DNA from: CATQHD01 sp965243165
GTDB lineage: Bacteria; Actinomycetota; Acidimicrobiia; Spongiisociales; Spongiisociaceae
Reading direction: 5' to 3'
Assembly (NCBI GenBank): GCA_965243165.1
Contig: OZ251535.1
Location: 558,001-622,000, forward strand
DNA: 64,000 nucleotides
This document shows, one piece after another, positions 44,112 through 52,294 of the stretch; the first letter of the stretch is position 1, and each line of letters begins with the position of its first letter. The notes beneath the pieces are model-generated. The model did no database searches and was not told where the DNA came from. It saw nothing but the letters and a program-made list of their open reading frames with translations. The position numbers and the translations under genes were made by a program.

Positions 44112-44666
44112 TCAGCCGACGCTGACGCTGACGTTGGTGGGGTTGGTCATGATGTCGAAGACCGCCGAGACCTTCTGCGACTGGGCCACCAGCGCCTCGA
44201 GGTCGGCCTGGTCGGCCCCGTCGGCCTCGATCTGGTAGTTGATCCGGACGTCGTTGAACCCGTTGCGGACGTCGGGGTCCGCCCCCAGGATGCCGGCTAT
44301 GTCCATGTCGGCCTCCACGGTCGCCTTCACCGACCGCAGCTTGATCTCCCGGTTCTCGGCCACTGCGGCCACGCCGGCCGTCAGGCAGCTCGCCAGGCCG
44401 ACCAGGACGATCTCCACCGGGGTGGCGGCGTTGTCCTCGGCGGCGAACACCAGGGGGTGGTCGGACTCGAAGCCGAAGGTCTTGGTGTGGTCGTGCTCGT
44501 CGCCCAGCCCGAAGTAGCCGGTGACGGTCGACCTGCTGTGGGTGCCGCGCAGCCATTCGTTCGACGCCCGCCACACGAACTGGCCGGCCTCGGGGGTTTC
44601 GCCGAGGGCCGCCCGGGCCCCCAGCAGGGCCTCGGTGTTGACGCCGTTGATCTCGCCTGTGCTCAT
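44112..44666 (-). CDS. OsmC-family protein
   Basis: A 184-residue OsmC-fold protein. VEIVLVGLASCLTAGVAAVAE contains the peroxidatic cysteine on the central helix. The second cysteine of classical OsmC/Ohr (motif with CPV) is absent: the equivalent region reads QSQKVSAVFDIMTNPT. Such one-Cys members are common in actinobacteria, and their peroxide reductase activity is uncertain. EADMDIAGIL and DVRINYQIEADG are the beta-strand edges. AAGGAGAG precedes the ATG. It heads a two-gene operon with the flavin monooxygenase. Confidence 0.85.
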   Translation of the reverse strand: MSTGEINGVNTEALLGARAALGETPEAGQFVWRASNEWLRGTHSRSTVTGYFGLGDEHDHTKTFGFESDHPLVFAAEDNAATPVEIVLVGLASCLTAGVAAVAENREIKLRSVKATVEADMDIAGILGADPDVRNGFNDVRINYQIEADGADQADLEALVAQSQKVSAVFDIMTNPTNVSVSVG

Positions 44667-45282
44667 AGTTGTCTCTCCTTGGTTCTGTAGTTGCTGTGTG
44701 CAGTGCCTGCGCCGTGCGGCCTCTCATCCGTTGCTTCGACAGGGCCGGCGCCTCATGATCGAATGCGGGCGCCTGTTCGTGATGATCGAATGCGGGCGCC
44801 TGTTCGTGGGGATGGGAGGCGCGAACGCCGCGGGCCAAGCGCCTTCGTTTTCCTCCCGGGCGGCGGCTCTTGGCTAGAGGCGGTAGGCAGAACCGCCGGG
44901 GTGGGCCGCCCGGGAGCCCGGACAACACATATCCCGGCGCGGGGCTGCGGGCGGTAGGTGCGGGGTGCTCATTCCAAGGTCTCCCTTCTCGCTCTTCACG
45001 CGCTCCTCGAGCGCCGCGAGCGGGATACCCGCCTCGGCAGACTCATCGATCAGGCATTGGCACCGGCTCTAGACGGTTGCCGCGGCTTCACAGGGCCTGT
45101 CCCTCCACCGCTCTGGATGAGCGCGTTGTGTCGGACTATTAGACCACACCCGGCCGCGTATGTCAAGCGGGGCCCTCCGGCGGGGCCGGCCCCCGCCCCC
45201 GTCCGGTGTCTGCTTACGGGGAGAACCGAATTAGGCTCGGAGGAGTTCACAGTCAGCATCGAAGAGGGAGGGCGGAGTACAG
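44667..45282. other. Long non-coding gap with a 27-bp duplication
   Basis: This 616-base gap lies between divergent genes. It includes a perfect 27-bp tandem duplication (44755-44781, 44782-44808, unit ATGATCGAATGCGGGCGCCT and seven more bases), a GGGGCCGGCCCC palindrome at 45182-45193, and the promoter-like TAGGCT at 45232. No coding frame in it has family features. Confidence 0.55.
45232..45237 (+). promoter_or_regulatory. Candidate -10 element conserved with the one at 14167
   Basis: TAGGCT lies in the context ACCGAATTAGGCTCGGAGGAG, almost the same as that at 14161-14178. Transcription would start about 39 bases before the ATG at 45283. Confidence 0.45.
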
Positions 45283-45765
45283 ATGAAGGGATCCAAAGGG
45301 GACAGCCGGCCGGAGGCCCTCCGGGAACAATTGTCGACGGGGTTCGCGGAGCTCGGCGACCTGTTGCGCTCCGGGCTGACCGACCTCTCGGACCGGGACG
45401 GCCCCGCCCGGGAGGAACTCCGCCAGGCCTGGAGCGATTTCGCCGCCGCCTCTCAGCGCTTGGCTCTGGCCTTGGCCACCACCGTCCGCGATCCCGAGTT
45501 GCGGGCCGGGGCCCGCCAGGCCCTGGGGTCGATAGTCGATGCGGTCGGGACCGCCGCCCGGAACGCCGCCGGCCGGGCCCGGCAGGAGCAGCCCGAGGGC
45601 GAACAGGCTCAGGAGGCGGAGGACGGGGCAACCGCCGGCGAAGCCGCCCCGATCGACGACGACCGGGCCGATGACGATTCGGCCGATGACGATCCGGCCG
45701 ATCAGAACCCGCAAAACGAAGATCCGCCGAAGGAGGATCCGGCCCCTGCTGATTCGGCCGGATGA
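45283..45765 (+). CDS. Small uncharacterised protein, paralog of the protein at 14214
   Basis: A 160-residue protein. Residues 15-105 are helical and align with the 14214 protein (TGFAELGDLLRSGLTDL, REELRQAWSDFAAASQRL, DPELRAGARQALGSIVDAVG). The C-terminal 55 residues form a long disordered acidic tail with DDD and NPQNEDPP repeats, longer than in the paralog. A GGAG lies before the ATG and the stop overlaps the sulfurtransferase ATG by 4 bases (ATGA). I do not recognise the family. Both paralogs sit directly before, and are coupled to, an enzyme gene of unrelated type. Confidence 0.75.
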   Translation: MKGSKGDSRPEALREQLSTGFAELGDLLRSGLTDLSDRDGPAREELRQAWSDFAAASQRLALALATTVRDPELRAGARQALGSIVDAVGTAARNAAGRARQEQPEGEQAQEAEDGATAGEAAPIDDDRADDDSADDDPADQNPQNEDPPKEDPAPADSAG

Positions 45766-46613
45766 GCGGGCCGGTCGTTTCCTGCGGATGGTTGGCCGAA
45801 CGCCTCGGCGATCCCGGGATCAGGGTGGTAGACACCCGGTGGTTCCTCGGGGCGCCGGGTGAAGGCCGCCGCCGATACGAGGAGAGCCGCATTCCGGGGG
45901 CCGTATACCTGGACGTCGACGAAGACCTGTCCGGGTCCGAGGGGCCGGGCCGGCATCCTCTGCCCGACCCCGAGGCCTTCGCCGAGGCGCTGAGCCGCCG
46001 GGGGATCGGCAACCGGCACCGGGCGGCGGTCTACGACCAAGGCCCCGGGTGGGTTGCGGCCCGGCTCTGGTGGATGCTGCGCGATGCGGGCCACGAGCGG
46101 GTCAGCGTGCTGGACGGCGGCTTCGCTCTCTGGGCCGGGGCGGGCCTGCCCACCGAATCGGTACCCGAGCCGCCCGCCGCGCCCGCCGTGTTCGAGGCCC
46201 GGTCGGGCGCTCTGCCCACCATCGACCGCGACGCGCTCCGGTCCCGGCTGGGGTCGGTCTCGGTGATCGACGCCCGCCCCGCCGACCGCTACCGCGGAGA
46301 GGGCGACGCGATGGACCCCGTCGCCGGACACATTCCCACTTCGATCTCGGCGCCGACCGACGGCAACCTCCGGGAGGACGGCACCTTCAAGACGCCGGAG
46401 GAGCTGGCGGCCCGCTTCGCCGGGCTGGGCCTCGACCCCTCCTCACCGGCGGTCAGCTCGTGCGGCAGCGGGGTGTCCGCCTGCCACAACATCCTGGCGC
46501 TGCATCTGGCGGGTTTTCCCGAAGCGGTCCTCTATCCGGGTTCGTGGTCCGACTGGTCGGCCGCCGGTTTCCCCGCCGCCGCAGGCCCTCGGCCGGGCGC
46601 CGTTCCGGCTTGA
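45762..46613 (+). CDS. Thiosulfate/3-mercaptopyruvate sulfurtransferase (two rhodanese domains)
   Basis: A 283-residue tandem rhodanese. The N-terminal inactive half has VVDTRWFLG...YEESRIPGAVYLDVDEDL and VSVLDGGFALW. The C-terminal half has VIDARPADRYRGE, GHIPTSISAP and the active loop SSCGSGVSAC with the persulfide Cys. The CGSGV loop favours 3-mercaptopyruvate-type enzymes over thiosulfate:cyanide ones, but both activities are possible. It transfers sulfane sulfur in the cytoplasm. Translation is coupled to the small upstream protein. Confidence 0.9.
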   Translation: MSGPVVSCGWLAERLGDPGIRVVDTRWFLGAPGEGRRRYEESRIPGAVYLDVDEDLSGSEGPGRHPLPDPEAFAEALSRRGIGNRHRAAVYDQGPGWVAARLWWMLRDAGHERVSVLDGGFALWAGAGLPTESVPEPPAAPAVFEARSGALPTIDRDALRSRLGSVSVIDARPADRYRGEGDAMDPVAGHIPTSISAPTDGNLREDGTFKTPEELAARFAGLGLDPSSPAVSSCGSGVSACHNILALHLAGFPEAVLYPGSWSDWSAAGFPAAAGPRPGAVPA

Positions 46614-46615
46614 CC

Positions 46616-46730
46616 GGCTCGACCCCGAACTCCAACCAGTAAGGGTATCGTCAGCGGCGGCGGCGGCGGAGGCGGACTCACACAGTCGCAGGGCTCGACC
46701 CCGAACTCCAACCAGTAAGGGTATCGTCAG
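46616..46730. repeat. 39-bp direct repeat before the RDD gene
   Basis: Two perfect copies of 39 bases beginning GGCTCGACCCCGAACTCCAA and ending GGGTATCGTCAG lie at 46616-46654 and 46692-46730, 76 bases apart, in the 150-base gap before the RDD gene. The second copy ends 33 bases before the ATG. Each could carry a promoter or operator. Confidence 0.9.
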
Positions 46731-46763
46731 TCCACAGAGGCCGACCAGGAGGTCCGGAGAATC

Positions 46764-47951
46764 ATGACCGGTTGGGTTACATTGGGCACCGGCGAAAGAC
46801 GGGCGCTGGCGGGTTTCGATCGGCGTCTGGCCGCCCGGGTCATCGACTGGATCCTGATCGGCGCCGCCGTCTATCTGCTGTGGCTGCCTTTCTCGTCTCG
46901 GGTCAGCGGCTGGTTCGGGGTCTTGTTCTATCTCGCCCTGATCTGCCTGATCCTGGGCATCGCCTACGAGGTGGTGTTGACCGCCCTCTTCGGACAGACC
47001 CTGGGCAAGAAAGCCTTTGGCGTGAAGGTGATCAGCGCCGCAGACGGGCGGCCGCCCGGATGGGGCAGATCCCTCGGCCGGTACCTGACCCTCAACCTGG
47101 CCAACCTCCTCCCCATCCTGGGCAACGCCGTTACTCTGCTCGTATACCTGTCCCCGGTCTTCTCCGACCTCCTCCAAGGGCTGCACGACAAGGCGGCGGC
47201 CACGGTGGTGATCGAGACGCGCCGGCCCGACCCCGGCGGCGGACCTGCGGAGGCCGCCCCGGAGGTTGCGTTGTCGGCGGCGGGCTTGGCGGTTCTCGGC
47301 AACGGAGAGCAGCACCGGTTGGCGGGCTTCGGACGCCGGCTGAGCGCCCGGATGCTCGACTTCCTCATCCTCACGATCGCCGCCGCCCTCTTGCTCTTGC
47401 TGTGGCTCACCAGATCGGTCGACAGCATCCAGCAGGTCATACAGGATTCACTGCAGCAGCTGTCCACCTCGTTGACGGCTACCGCCGATTCGCTGGGCGG
47501 CATGGATCTCACGAGCGGCGGCGCGGTCATGGACACCCTCCGCTCCCTGTGGGATTCACTCCAACAGCTCTGGAGTCTGTTCGTCCAAGCGGTCAACGAC
47601 GTGCTGTCGGCCTTCGTAACTGCTCTGCGCCGGTTGCTCACAACCCTGATCGGCATTGCCGTCGGGGCAGTTCTCTACGAGATACTCATGATCGGTCTGG
47701 CAGGCCGCACCCTGGGCAAGATGATCGTCAGGGTGAAGGTGGTGAGGGCCGCAGACGGGCGGGCGCCCGGGCCGGCGAAGGGGGTCATCCGTTATCTGGC
47801 CCTGCACGTCCCGCTCATCTCCCCGCTGATCCATCTCTCGCCCGCCTTCTACGACAGTCGCCGGGGCTGGCACGACCGGGCCGCCTCCACGCTGGTGATC
47901 CGGCAGCCGCGGCGGCCCCGCTCGAAACCTGATCCAGAAGAGGCAGAGTGA
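46764..47951 (+). CDS. Membrane protein with two RDD domains
   Basis: A 395-residue protein made of two related RDD units. Each has the RDD start (LAGFDRRLAARVIDWILIGAAVYLLW at 12, LAGFGRRLSARMLDFLILTIAAALLLL at about 187) and the partner helix with GQTLGKKAFGVKVISAADG / GRTLGKMIVRVKVVRAADG. Between the halves is a cytoplasmic or extracellular loop; the second has a long amphipathic stretch (residues about 220-300, QQVIQDSLQQLSTSLTAT) not found in the first. RDD proteins are small membrane proteins, some implicated in Na+ or other ion exchange. The duplication is internal. It is preceded by the direct repeat at 46692. Confidence 0.85.
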   Translation: MTGWVTLGTGERRALAGFDRRLAARVIDWILIGAAVYLLWLPFSSRVSGWFGVLFYLALICLILGIAYEVVLTALFGQTLGKKAFGVKVISAADGRPPGWGRSLGRYLTLNLANLLPILGNAVTLLVYLSPVFSDLLQGLHDKAAATVVIETRRPDPGGGPAEAAPEVALSAAGLAVLGNGEQHRLAGFGRRLSARMLDFLILTIAAALLLLLWLTRSVDSIQQVIQDSLQQLSTSLTATADSLGGMDLTSGGAVMDTLRSLWDSLQQLWSLFVQAVNDVLSAFVTALRRLLTTLIGIAVGAVLYEILMIGLAGRTLGKMIVRVKVVRAADGRAPGPAKGVIRYLALHVPLISPLIHLSPAFYDSRRGWHDRAASTLVIRQPRRPRSKPDPEEAE

Positions 47952-47982
47952 CAAAAACTCTGGCGTACTTGGAGGTTGATGT

Positions 47983-48342
47983 ATGGAGATGATCGTCGAT
48001 TGGATCACCCTGGGGGTGGTGATAGCCGCAAGCGGTGTCCTTCTGCGTTATTTCAGGATACTCGAGAAGCGGTTGAACCGCGTTGACGCGCGGTTTGACC
48101 GCATCGATGAGCGGTTTGAGCGTCAGGATGCCCGCATCGGTGAGCGGTTTGAGCGTCAGGATGCCCGCATCGGTGAGCGGTTTGAGCGTCAGGATGCCCG
48201 CATTGATGAGCGGTTTGAGCGTCAGGATGCCCGTCTCGATGCTTTGAGCCGTGAGGTGGCGGCGAACGGCAACGTGCTCACCCGCCTGGTGGGACTCCAT
48301 GAGGAGCATCCCGAACACCGCCCTGTAGCTGTGGCCGAGTAG
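47983..48342 (+). CDS. Membrane-anchored coiled-coil protein with 11-residue repeats
   Basis: A 119-residue protein. One transmembrane segment at residues 6-23 (DWITLGVVIAASGVLLRYF region) is followed by a long charged helix. Four perfect 11-residue repeats, encoded by 33-bp units at 48106-48237, read ERFERQDARIG with small variation; a degenerate unit (ARFDRIDERF) precedes them. An 11-residue period is typical of right-handed coiled coils. The C-terminus (ALSREVAANGNVLTRLVGLHE) is also helical. No enzymatic part is visible. It lies 31 bases after the RDD gene and may be in the same transcript. Function is unknown. Confidence 0.75.
   Translation: MEMIVDWITLGVVIAASGVLLRYFRILEKRLNRVDARFDRIDERFERQDARIGERFERQDARIGERFERQDARIDERFERQDARLDALSREVAANGNVLTRLVGLHEEHPEHRPVAVAE
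48106..48237 (+). repeat. Four 33-bp tandem coding repeats
   Basis: Units at 48106, 48139, 48172 and 48205 differ at only a few bases (GGT/GAT at the start, ATC/ATT/CTC at the end). Copy number can change by recombination without a frameshift and would vary the length of the coiled coil. Confidence 0.92.
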
Positions 48343-48510
48343 CCCAAAGCCCTGCGCGCGCCTGGTGTCGTTCTGGGCATCCACCACCAGGGCGGTTATT
48401 GATCACAGGCTCAGGTCCATTACTGATGTTGTCGGTGTTGGTGGGTGGGGTTGTTCCTGTGGTTCGGCAGGCTTGGCGACACGCCAAATTATCCTGGAGA
48501 GGAGCAGAAC

Positions 48511-49128
48511 GTGAAGAAGTACCCTGCAATATGTGAAGATAGAAAGCGAGGCGATGAAGTAATTCGTACCGGTGAGGACAACCCTCCCATTCTGGAAGAT
48601 TTCTGGCGATGGGCCTACTCAAGTTTATTGACCAATGTGTCACGCGGCGTGCTTGCAGAGTTCTTGGTCGCCAACGCGCTAAGTATCGCCGACGGGGATT
48701 CTATACGAAATGAATGGGAGCCTTATGACCTCATTAGTCAGAAGGGTACCAAGATTGAAGTGAAAAGTGCATCTTATATTCAAACCTGGGAGCAGGACAA
48801 ATGTTCAAGAATCAGCTTTAATATAGCAAAGACAATGGAATGGAAACGAAAGGACGGCAAATATAAATATAGTGGGCCCCGAAAGCGTCATAGCCATGTA
48901 TATGTGTTCTGCCTACTCTTTGAAACTTGTCAAACTAAAATAAACCCCCCTTTGAGCGTCGTTGACCATTGGAAGTTTTACGTAGTCAGCACCTGTAAAT
49001 TAGATAGTAAATTAGGTAAACAAAAGACGTTGTCGTTATCCAGGCTCGAAGGGCTGGCACGCCAAGTTCGGTATGACGAGTTGAAGAGTGCTGTGGAGGA
49101 GGAGAGGGTTGCTGATTCTACTGGCTGA
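48511..49128 (+). CDS. Orphan PD-(D/E)XK-like nuclease
   Basis: A 205-residue protein of unusually low GC. NEWEPYDLISQKGTKIEVK at about residue 73 shows an Asp, then E-x-K, the PD-(D/E)XK core, preceded by a helix with a conserved-looking Glu (RGVLAEFLVANAL). The fold is that of type II-like restriction or repair nucleases. No methylase or helicase gene accompanies it. I start it at the GTG at 48511, 7 bases after GGAGAGGAG; an earlier in-frame start at 48445 is possible but lacks a ribosome site. It may be a transferred defence gene; the target is unknown. Confidence 0.65.
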   Translation: MKKYPAICEDRKRGDEVIRTGEDNPPILEDFWRWAYSSLLTNVSRGVLAEFLVANALSIADGDSIRNEWEPYDLISQKGTKIEVKSASYIQTWEQDKCSRISFNIAKTMEWKRKDGKYKYSGPRKRHSHVYVFCLLFETCQTKINPPLSVVDHWKFYVVSTCKLDSKLGKQKTLSLSRLEGLARQVRYDELKSAVEEERVADSTG

Positions 49129-49133
49129 ATCTT

Positions 49134-49159
49134 CTGGGCCGAAATTTTCGACCGCCCAG
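49134..49159. terminator. Nested hairpin between convergent genes
   Basis: CTGGGC (49134-49139) pairs with GCCCAG (49154-49159), with an inner GAAA/TTTC stem. It lies 5 bases after the orphan nuclease stop and 73 bases before the menD stop. It lacks a T-run but is well placed for the nuclease transcript. Confidence 0.45.
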
Positions 49160-49232
49160 TAACTACCTGCGATGGGATATAACCGGTTGCCAGCATTTCC
49201 TGGTCGGTGTATTGCAGTAGGCGGGCCCCTAC

Positions 49233-50909
49233 TTATCCTCCGACAAGACGGTCCTGGGCCGCGAAGACGGCATCGGGGTCGGTCTCCACGATCAGCACGC
49301 TGACGCCGGGGCGGGAGCGCGCCCGCGCCAGCGTTTCGGTGATCCGGTCGGGGGCGGCGCGTTCGGCCGCAACTCCGAACCCGGCGGCCACCGCAGCCAG
49401 GTCTTGGCCGTGAGGAGTAACGAAGAGTTCCCGTCCTTCGGCGTAAGCCTCGGCGCCGCCCTCCACGCGGAGCGACTGGAGGTAGGGGAGGAACTCGAAT
49501 ATCGCCCCCCCGCCGTTGTCGAGCACCACTATCGATAGGTCTACATCCAGCCTCCGGGCGGCGGCGAGTGACCCCGCGTCGTGCAGGAAGGTCAGGTCGC
49601 CTATCAGGGCGGTTACCCGTTGCCGGAGCGCCAGGGCCGCCCCCGCCGCCGAGGCAATTGCGCCGTCGATCCCGCAGGCGCCCCGGTGGCCGAGGACAAG
49701 CGCCGGACAGCCCGCCTCCATCATCGCATCGGCGTGGCGCACCGGCAGGCTGGAGCCGACCCACACGACCGGCTCGGCCTCTAACACCGCCGCGGTGACC
49801 GCCTGCTCCGTTTCGGGGTGTTCGGCCCGCTCGATCCGGCGGCGGCGGCTCACCCTTTTCTCGGCGGCCCGCCACGACTCCGTCCATCCGGGGTCGATCT
49901 GGGGCGGAGACACGGCTTCCAGCAGAGAGGCGATCGGGTCGCGGAGCAGTTCCGGCCCCGGGGCGGTCCATCGGAAGTCCGGGTCCAGGAAGGCGCAGGG
50001 CGCCAGCCCTTCCAGCCAGTTCTGGGCGGCCGCGCCGGTGGAGGCGCCGCCGATGCGGATGACCGCGTCGGGTGTGTGTTCGGCGGCGAAGCCCGCGCTC
50101 CGCAGCAACAGTTCACCCGCGGTGATCAGGTTCTCATGGTCGAGAGACCGCAGCCCCGACATCGGATCGGCCAGGATCGGCCAGCCTGCCGCGGACGAGA
50201 GCCGGGCGACGGCCGCCTGCTCTGCCGGGTCCGCGGCGCGCGGTCCGGCGGCGATCACCCCCCGCTCCACCTTCTCCATGAAGCGCTGCAGCCGCTCGGC
50301 CGAGCGGGCGTCCGCCGGGGGGGCCGGGCAGACCCGCGGCGGCGGCGCCTCGACGGGGGGCGGCCGGTGAGGGGGAGGCTCCAGCGGTTTGTCGAAGGGG
50401 ATGTTCATGTGGACCGGCCCGGCGTTGGGCTGCCCGGCGGCCCGGAGCAGCCGGTGCGCCTCCTCGCCGACCCAAAGCGGATCGCATTCGTGCGCGACCG
50501 GGAGGTTGGCGGCGGCCCGCACCCGGCTTCCGTACAGCCCGATCTGGTCGATGGTCTGGGGGGCGTCCCGGTCGAGGTATCCGGGCGGACGGTCGGCGGT
50601 GAGCACCACGAGGGGCGTCCTCGCCCGGTCAGCCTCCGCCACTGCGGGCAGGTAGTTGGCGGCGGCCGTGCCGGAGGTGCAAATCAACGCGGCCGGCCTC
50701 CCGGACGCCTTGGCCATGCCGAGGGCGGCGAATCCGGCGGAGCGCTCGTCGAGCACCACCCGCCAGGGGGGGCCGCAGGAGGCGACGGCGAGGGCCAGGG
50801 GCGTGGAGCGGGAACCGGGCGATATCACTACTCCTTTCACCTGCCCGGTCCGGAGAGCGGCCGCCAAGGCGTCGGCGGCGGCGTAGGTGCGAAGGCGGCG
50901 GCCGTTCAT
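49233..50909 (-). CDS. menD: SEPHCHC synthase MenD
   Basis: A 558-residue thiamine-diphosphate enzyme joining 2-oxoglutarate to isochorismate in menaquinone synthesis. The N-terminal VVISPGSRSTPLALAVA and the ThDP-activating Glu in LDERSAGFAALGMAKASGRPAALICTSGTAAANY are typical of MenD. The cofactor-binding loop LTALIGDLTFLHDAGSL with GDL...N in IVVLDNGGGAIFEFLP follows. ATG at 50909 overlaps the menF stop (ATGA), so the pair are coupled. The C-terminal domain is normal. Together with MenF it indicates a menaquinone-using respiratory chain; later men genes are not in this window. Confidence 0.95.
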   Translation of the reverse strand: MNGRRLRTYAAADALAAALRTGQVKGVVISPGSRSTPLALAVASCGPPWRVVLDERSAGFAALGMAKASGRPAALICTSGTAAANYLPAVAEADRARTPLVVLTADRPPGYLDRDAPQTIDQIGLYGSRVRAAANLPVAHECDPLWVGEEAHRLLRAAGQPNAGPVHMNIPFDKPLEPPPHRPPPVEAPPPRVCPAPPADARSAERLQRFMEKVERGVIAAGPRAADPAEQAAVARLSSAAGWPILADPMSGLRSLDHENLITAGELLLRSAGFAAEHTPDAVIRIGGASTGAAAQNWLEGLAPCAFLDPDFRWTAPGPELLRDPIASLLEAVSPPQIDPGWTESWRAAEKRVSRRRRIERAEHPETEQAVTAAVLEAEPVVWVGSSLPVRHADAMMEAGCPALVLGHRGACGIDGAIASAAGAALALRQRVTALIGDLTFLHDAGSLAAARRLDVDLSIVVLDNGGGAIFEFLPYLQSLRVEGGAEAYAEGRELFVTPHGQDLAAVAAGFGVAAERAAPDRITETLARARSRPGVSVLIVETDPDAVFAAQDRLVGG

Positions 50910-52294
50910 CCCGCGCCGGCGCCGTACAGGTGGGGCAGCACCGCGCCGAGTTTCAGGTCGGTCTCCTCCAGCTCCCGCTCCGGCGAGGAGGCTGCCACTA
51001 TCCCGGCCCCGGCGAACGCCAGGGAGCGGCCGTCTTCGACGAGGCAGCAGCGGAGGGCGACGTGGAACTCGCCGTTTCCGTCCAGGCCGCAGTAGCCGAC
51101 CGGTCCGGCGTACCACCCCCGGTCGAAGCCCTCGTTCCGGTCGATCCAATCGAGGGCGGCGCCCCCGGGCAGGCCCGCCACGGCGGGGGTGGGATGCAGG
51201 GCGCCCGCCGCGTCGAGGACGTTCGTCCCGACGGGGGCGACGGCGCCGACCGGCGCGGCCAGGTGCTGGATGCCGGCCAGGCGCAGCACCCCGGTCGGGG
51301 CGGGAGGATCGAGCGCGAAGCCGCCGTCCTCCAGCCGCCGCCGTATTTCATCGTGCACGAGCCGGTGCTCCGCCAGCTCCTTGGGGTCGTTCATGAGGCG
51401 TTCGGCGAGGCGGCGGTCCTCGGCGGGGCCGCCGCCCCGGGGGGCGGTCCCGGCCAGCGCCAGCGCGGACACGTTCACGCCGTCCACCCGGGCCAGGAGC
51501 TCGGGTGTGGCGCCGCAGAAGACAGGGCCCTCCGCCCCGCCGAAAGCAAAGGCGAATACCGCGCAGGAGCGGTGGGTCTGCCGCAGCGCGGCCAGGAACG
51601 GGCCGAGCTCGGGGCGGCCCTTCACCTCCACCCGGCGGGCCAGCACCACCTTTTCGAGCCCGCCGCCCCGAATATTCTTTAGTGCTTTTTCCGCCTTTTC
51701 CAGAAAGCCGGGGCCGCCCGGGTCTGCGGCGGCCGGCGGGCGGCTTGGCGGCGGCGGCTCGACCCGGACGGTCTGCAGGGCGGCGGCCCGTTCGATCCGT
51801 TCGATCAGGCGGCCGGCTTGGCCGCCGGGGTCGTCCCCCCCGCCGATCAGGGCGGCGGCCACCCATACTCCGGCGCCGCCCCCGCGTTGGATGAGCGCCA
51901 GCTCGGGAAGCGTCAGCCGCCCGGGAGGGAATCCCGGCCGCGTTCTATGAGGGTGGAACGAGAAGCCGCCCAGCAGCAGCGGCGTCCGCTCGGCGCCGCC
52001 GAAGGCGACCTGATGGGTCCGGGCGGCCAGGTCTCGCAACGCCGCCGAAGCGTCCGCGAACCGGTTCGGTCCGGCTTCGGGGGTGATCGTGTACGCATCG
52101 CCGAGGGCCGCTATCGAGAACCCTCGGTCGGGCGATTCCCAGTAGGCGAAGGGCGGCCCGGCTTCGAGCGCCAGGGCGAGCGGATCGGCCTTTCCGGCCG
52201 GGGCCGCCAGCGTGACCGCCGACGGGCGCCCCGACACGGCCGCCCGGGCGGCCGCCTTGGCTGTTCGGTCCTCCAAGAGGCGGCGGCCGGTCAT
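50906..52294 (-). CDS. menF: Isochorismate synthase MenF
   Basis: A 462-residue chorismate-utilising enzyme. The C-terminal half has the family signatures: GLEKVVLARRVEV with the active Lys, FCGATPELLARVDG, ALAGTAPRGG and EHRLVHDEI with the Mg2+ Glu. Then HLAAPVGA, LHPTPAVAGLPGGAALDWI and YAGPVGYCGLDGNGEFHVALRC follow. The Lys of KVVLAR and the lack of a pyruvate-lyase signature fit isochorismate synthase rather than salicylate or anthranilate synthase. I choose ATG 52294, which overlaps the MerR stop (ATGA); a GTG two codons upstream is possible. It supplies isochorismate to MenD. Confidence 0.93.
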   Translation of the reverse strand: MTGRRLLEDRTAKAAARAAVSGRPSAVTLAAPAGKADPLALALEAGPPFAYWESPDRGFSIAALGDAYTITPEAGPNRFADASAALRDLAARTHQVAFGGAERTPLLLGGFSFHPHRTRPGFPPGRLTLPELALIQRGGGAGVWVAAALIGGGDDPGGQAGRLIERIERAAALQTVRVEPPPPSRPPAAADPGGPGFLEKAEKALKNIRGGGLEKVVLARRVEVKGRPELGPFLAALRQTHRSCAVFAFAFGGAEGPVFCGATPELLARVDGVNVSALALAGTAPRGGGPAEDRRLAERLMNDPKELAEHRLVHDEIRRRLEDGGFALDPPAPTGVLRLAGIQHLAAPVGAVAPVGTNVLDAAGALHPTPAVAGLPGGAALDWIDRNEGFDRGWYAGPVGYCGLDGNGEFHVALRCCLVEDGRSLAFAGAGIVAASSPERELEETDLKLGAVLPHLYGAGAG

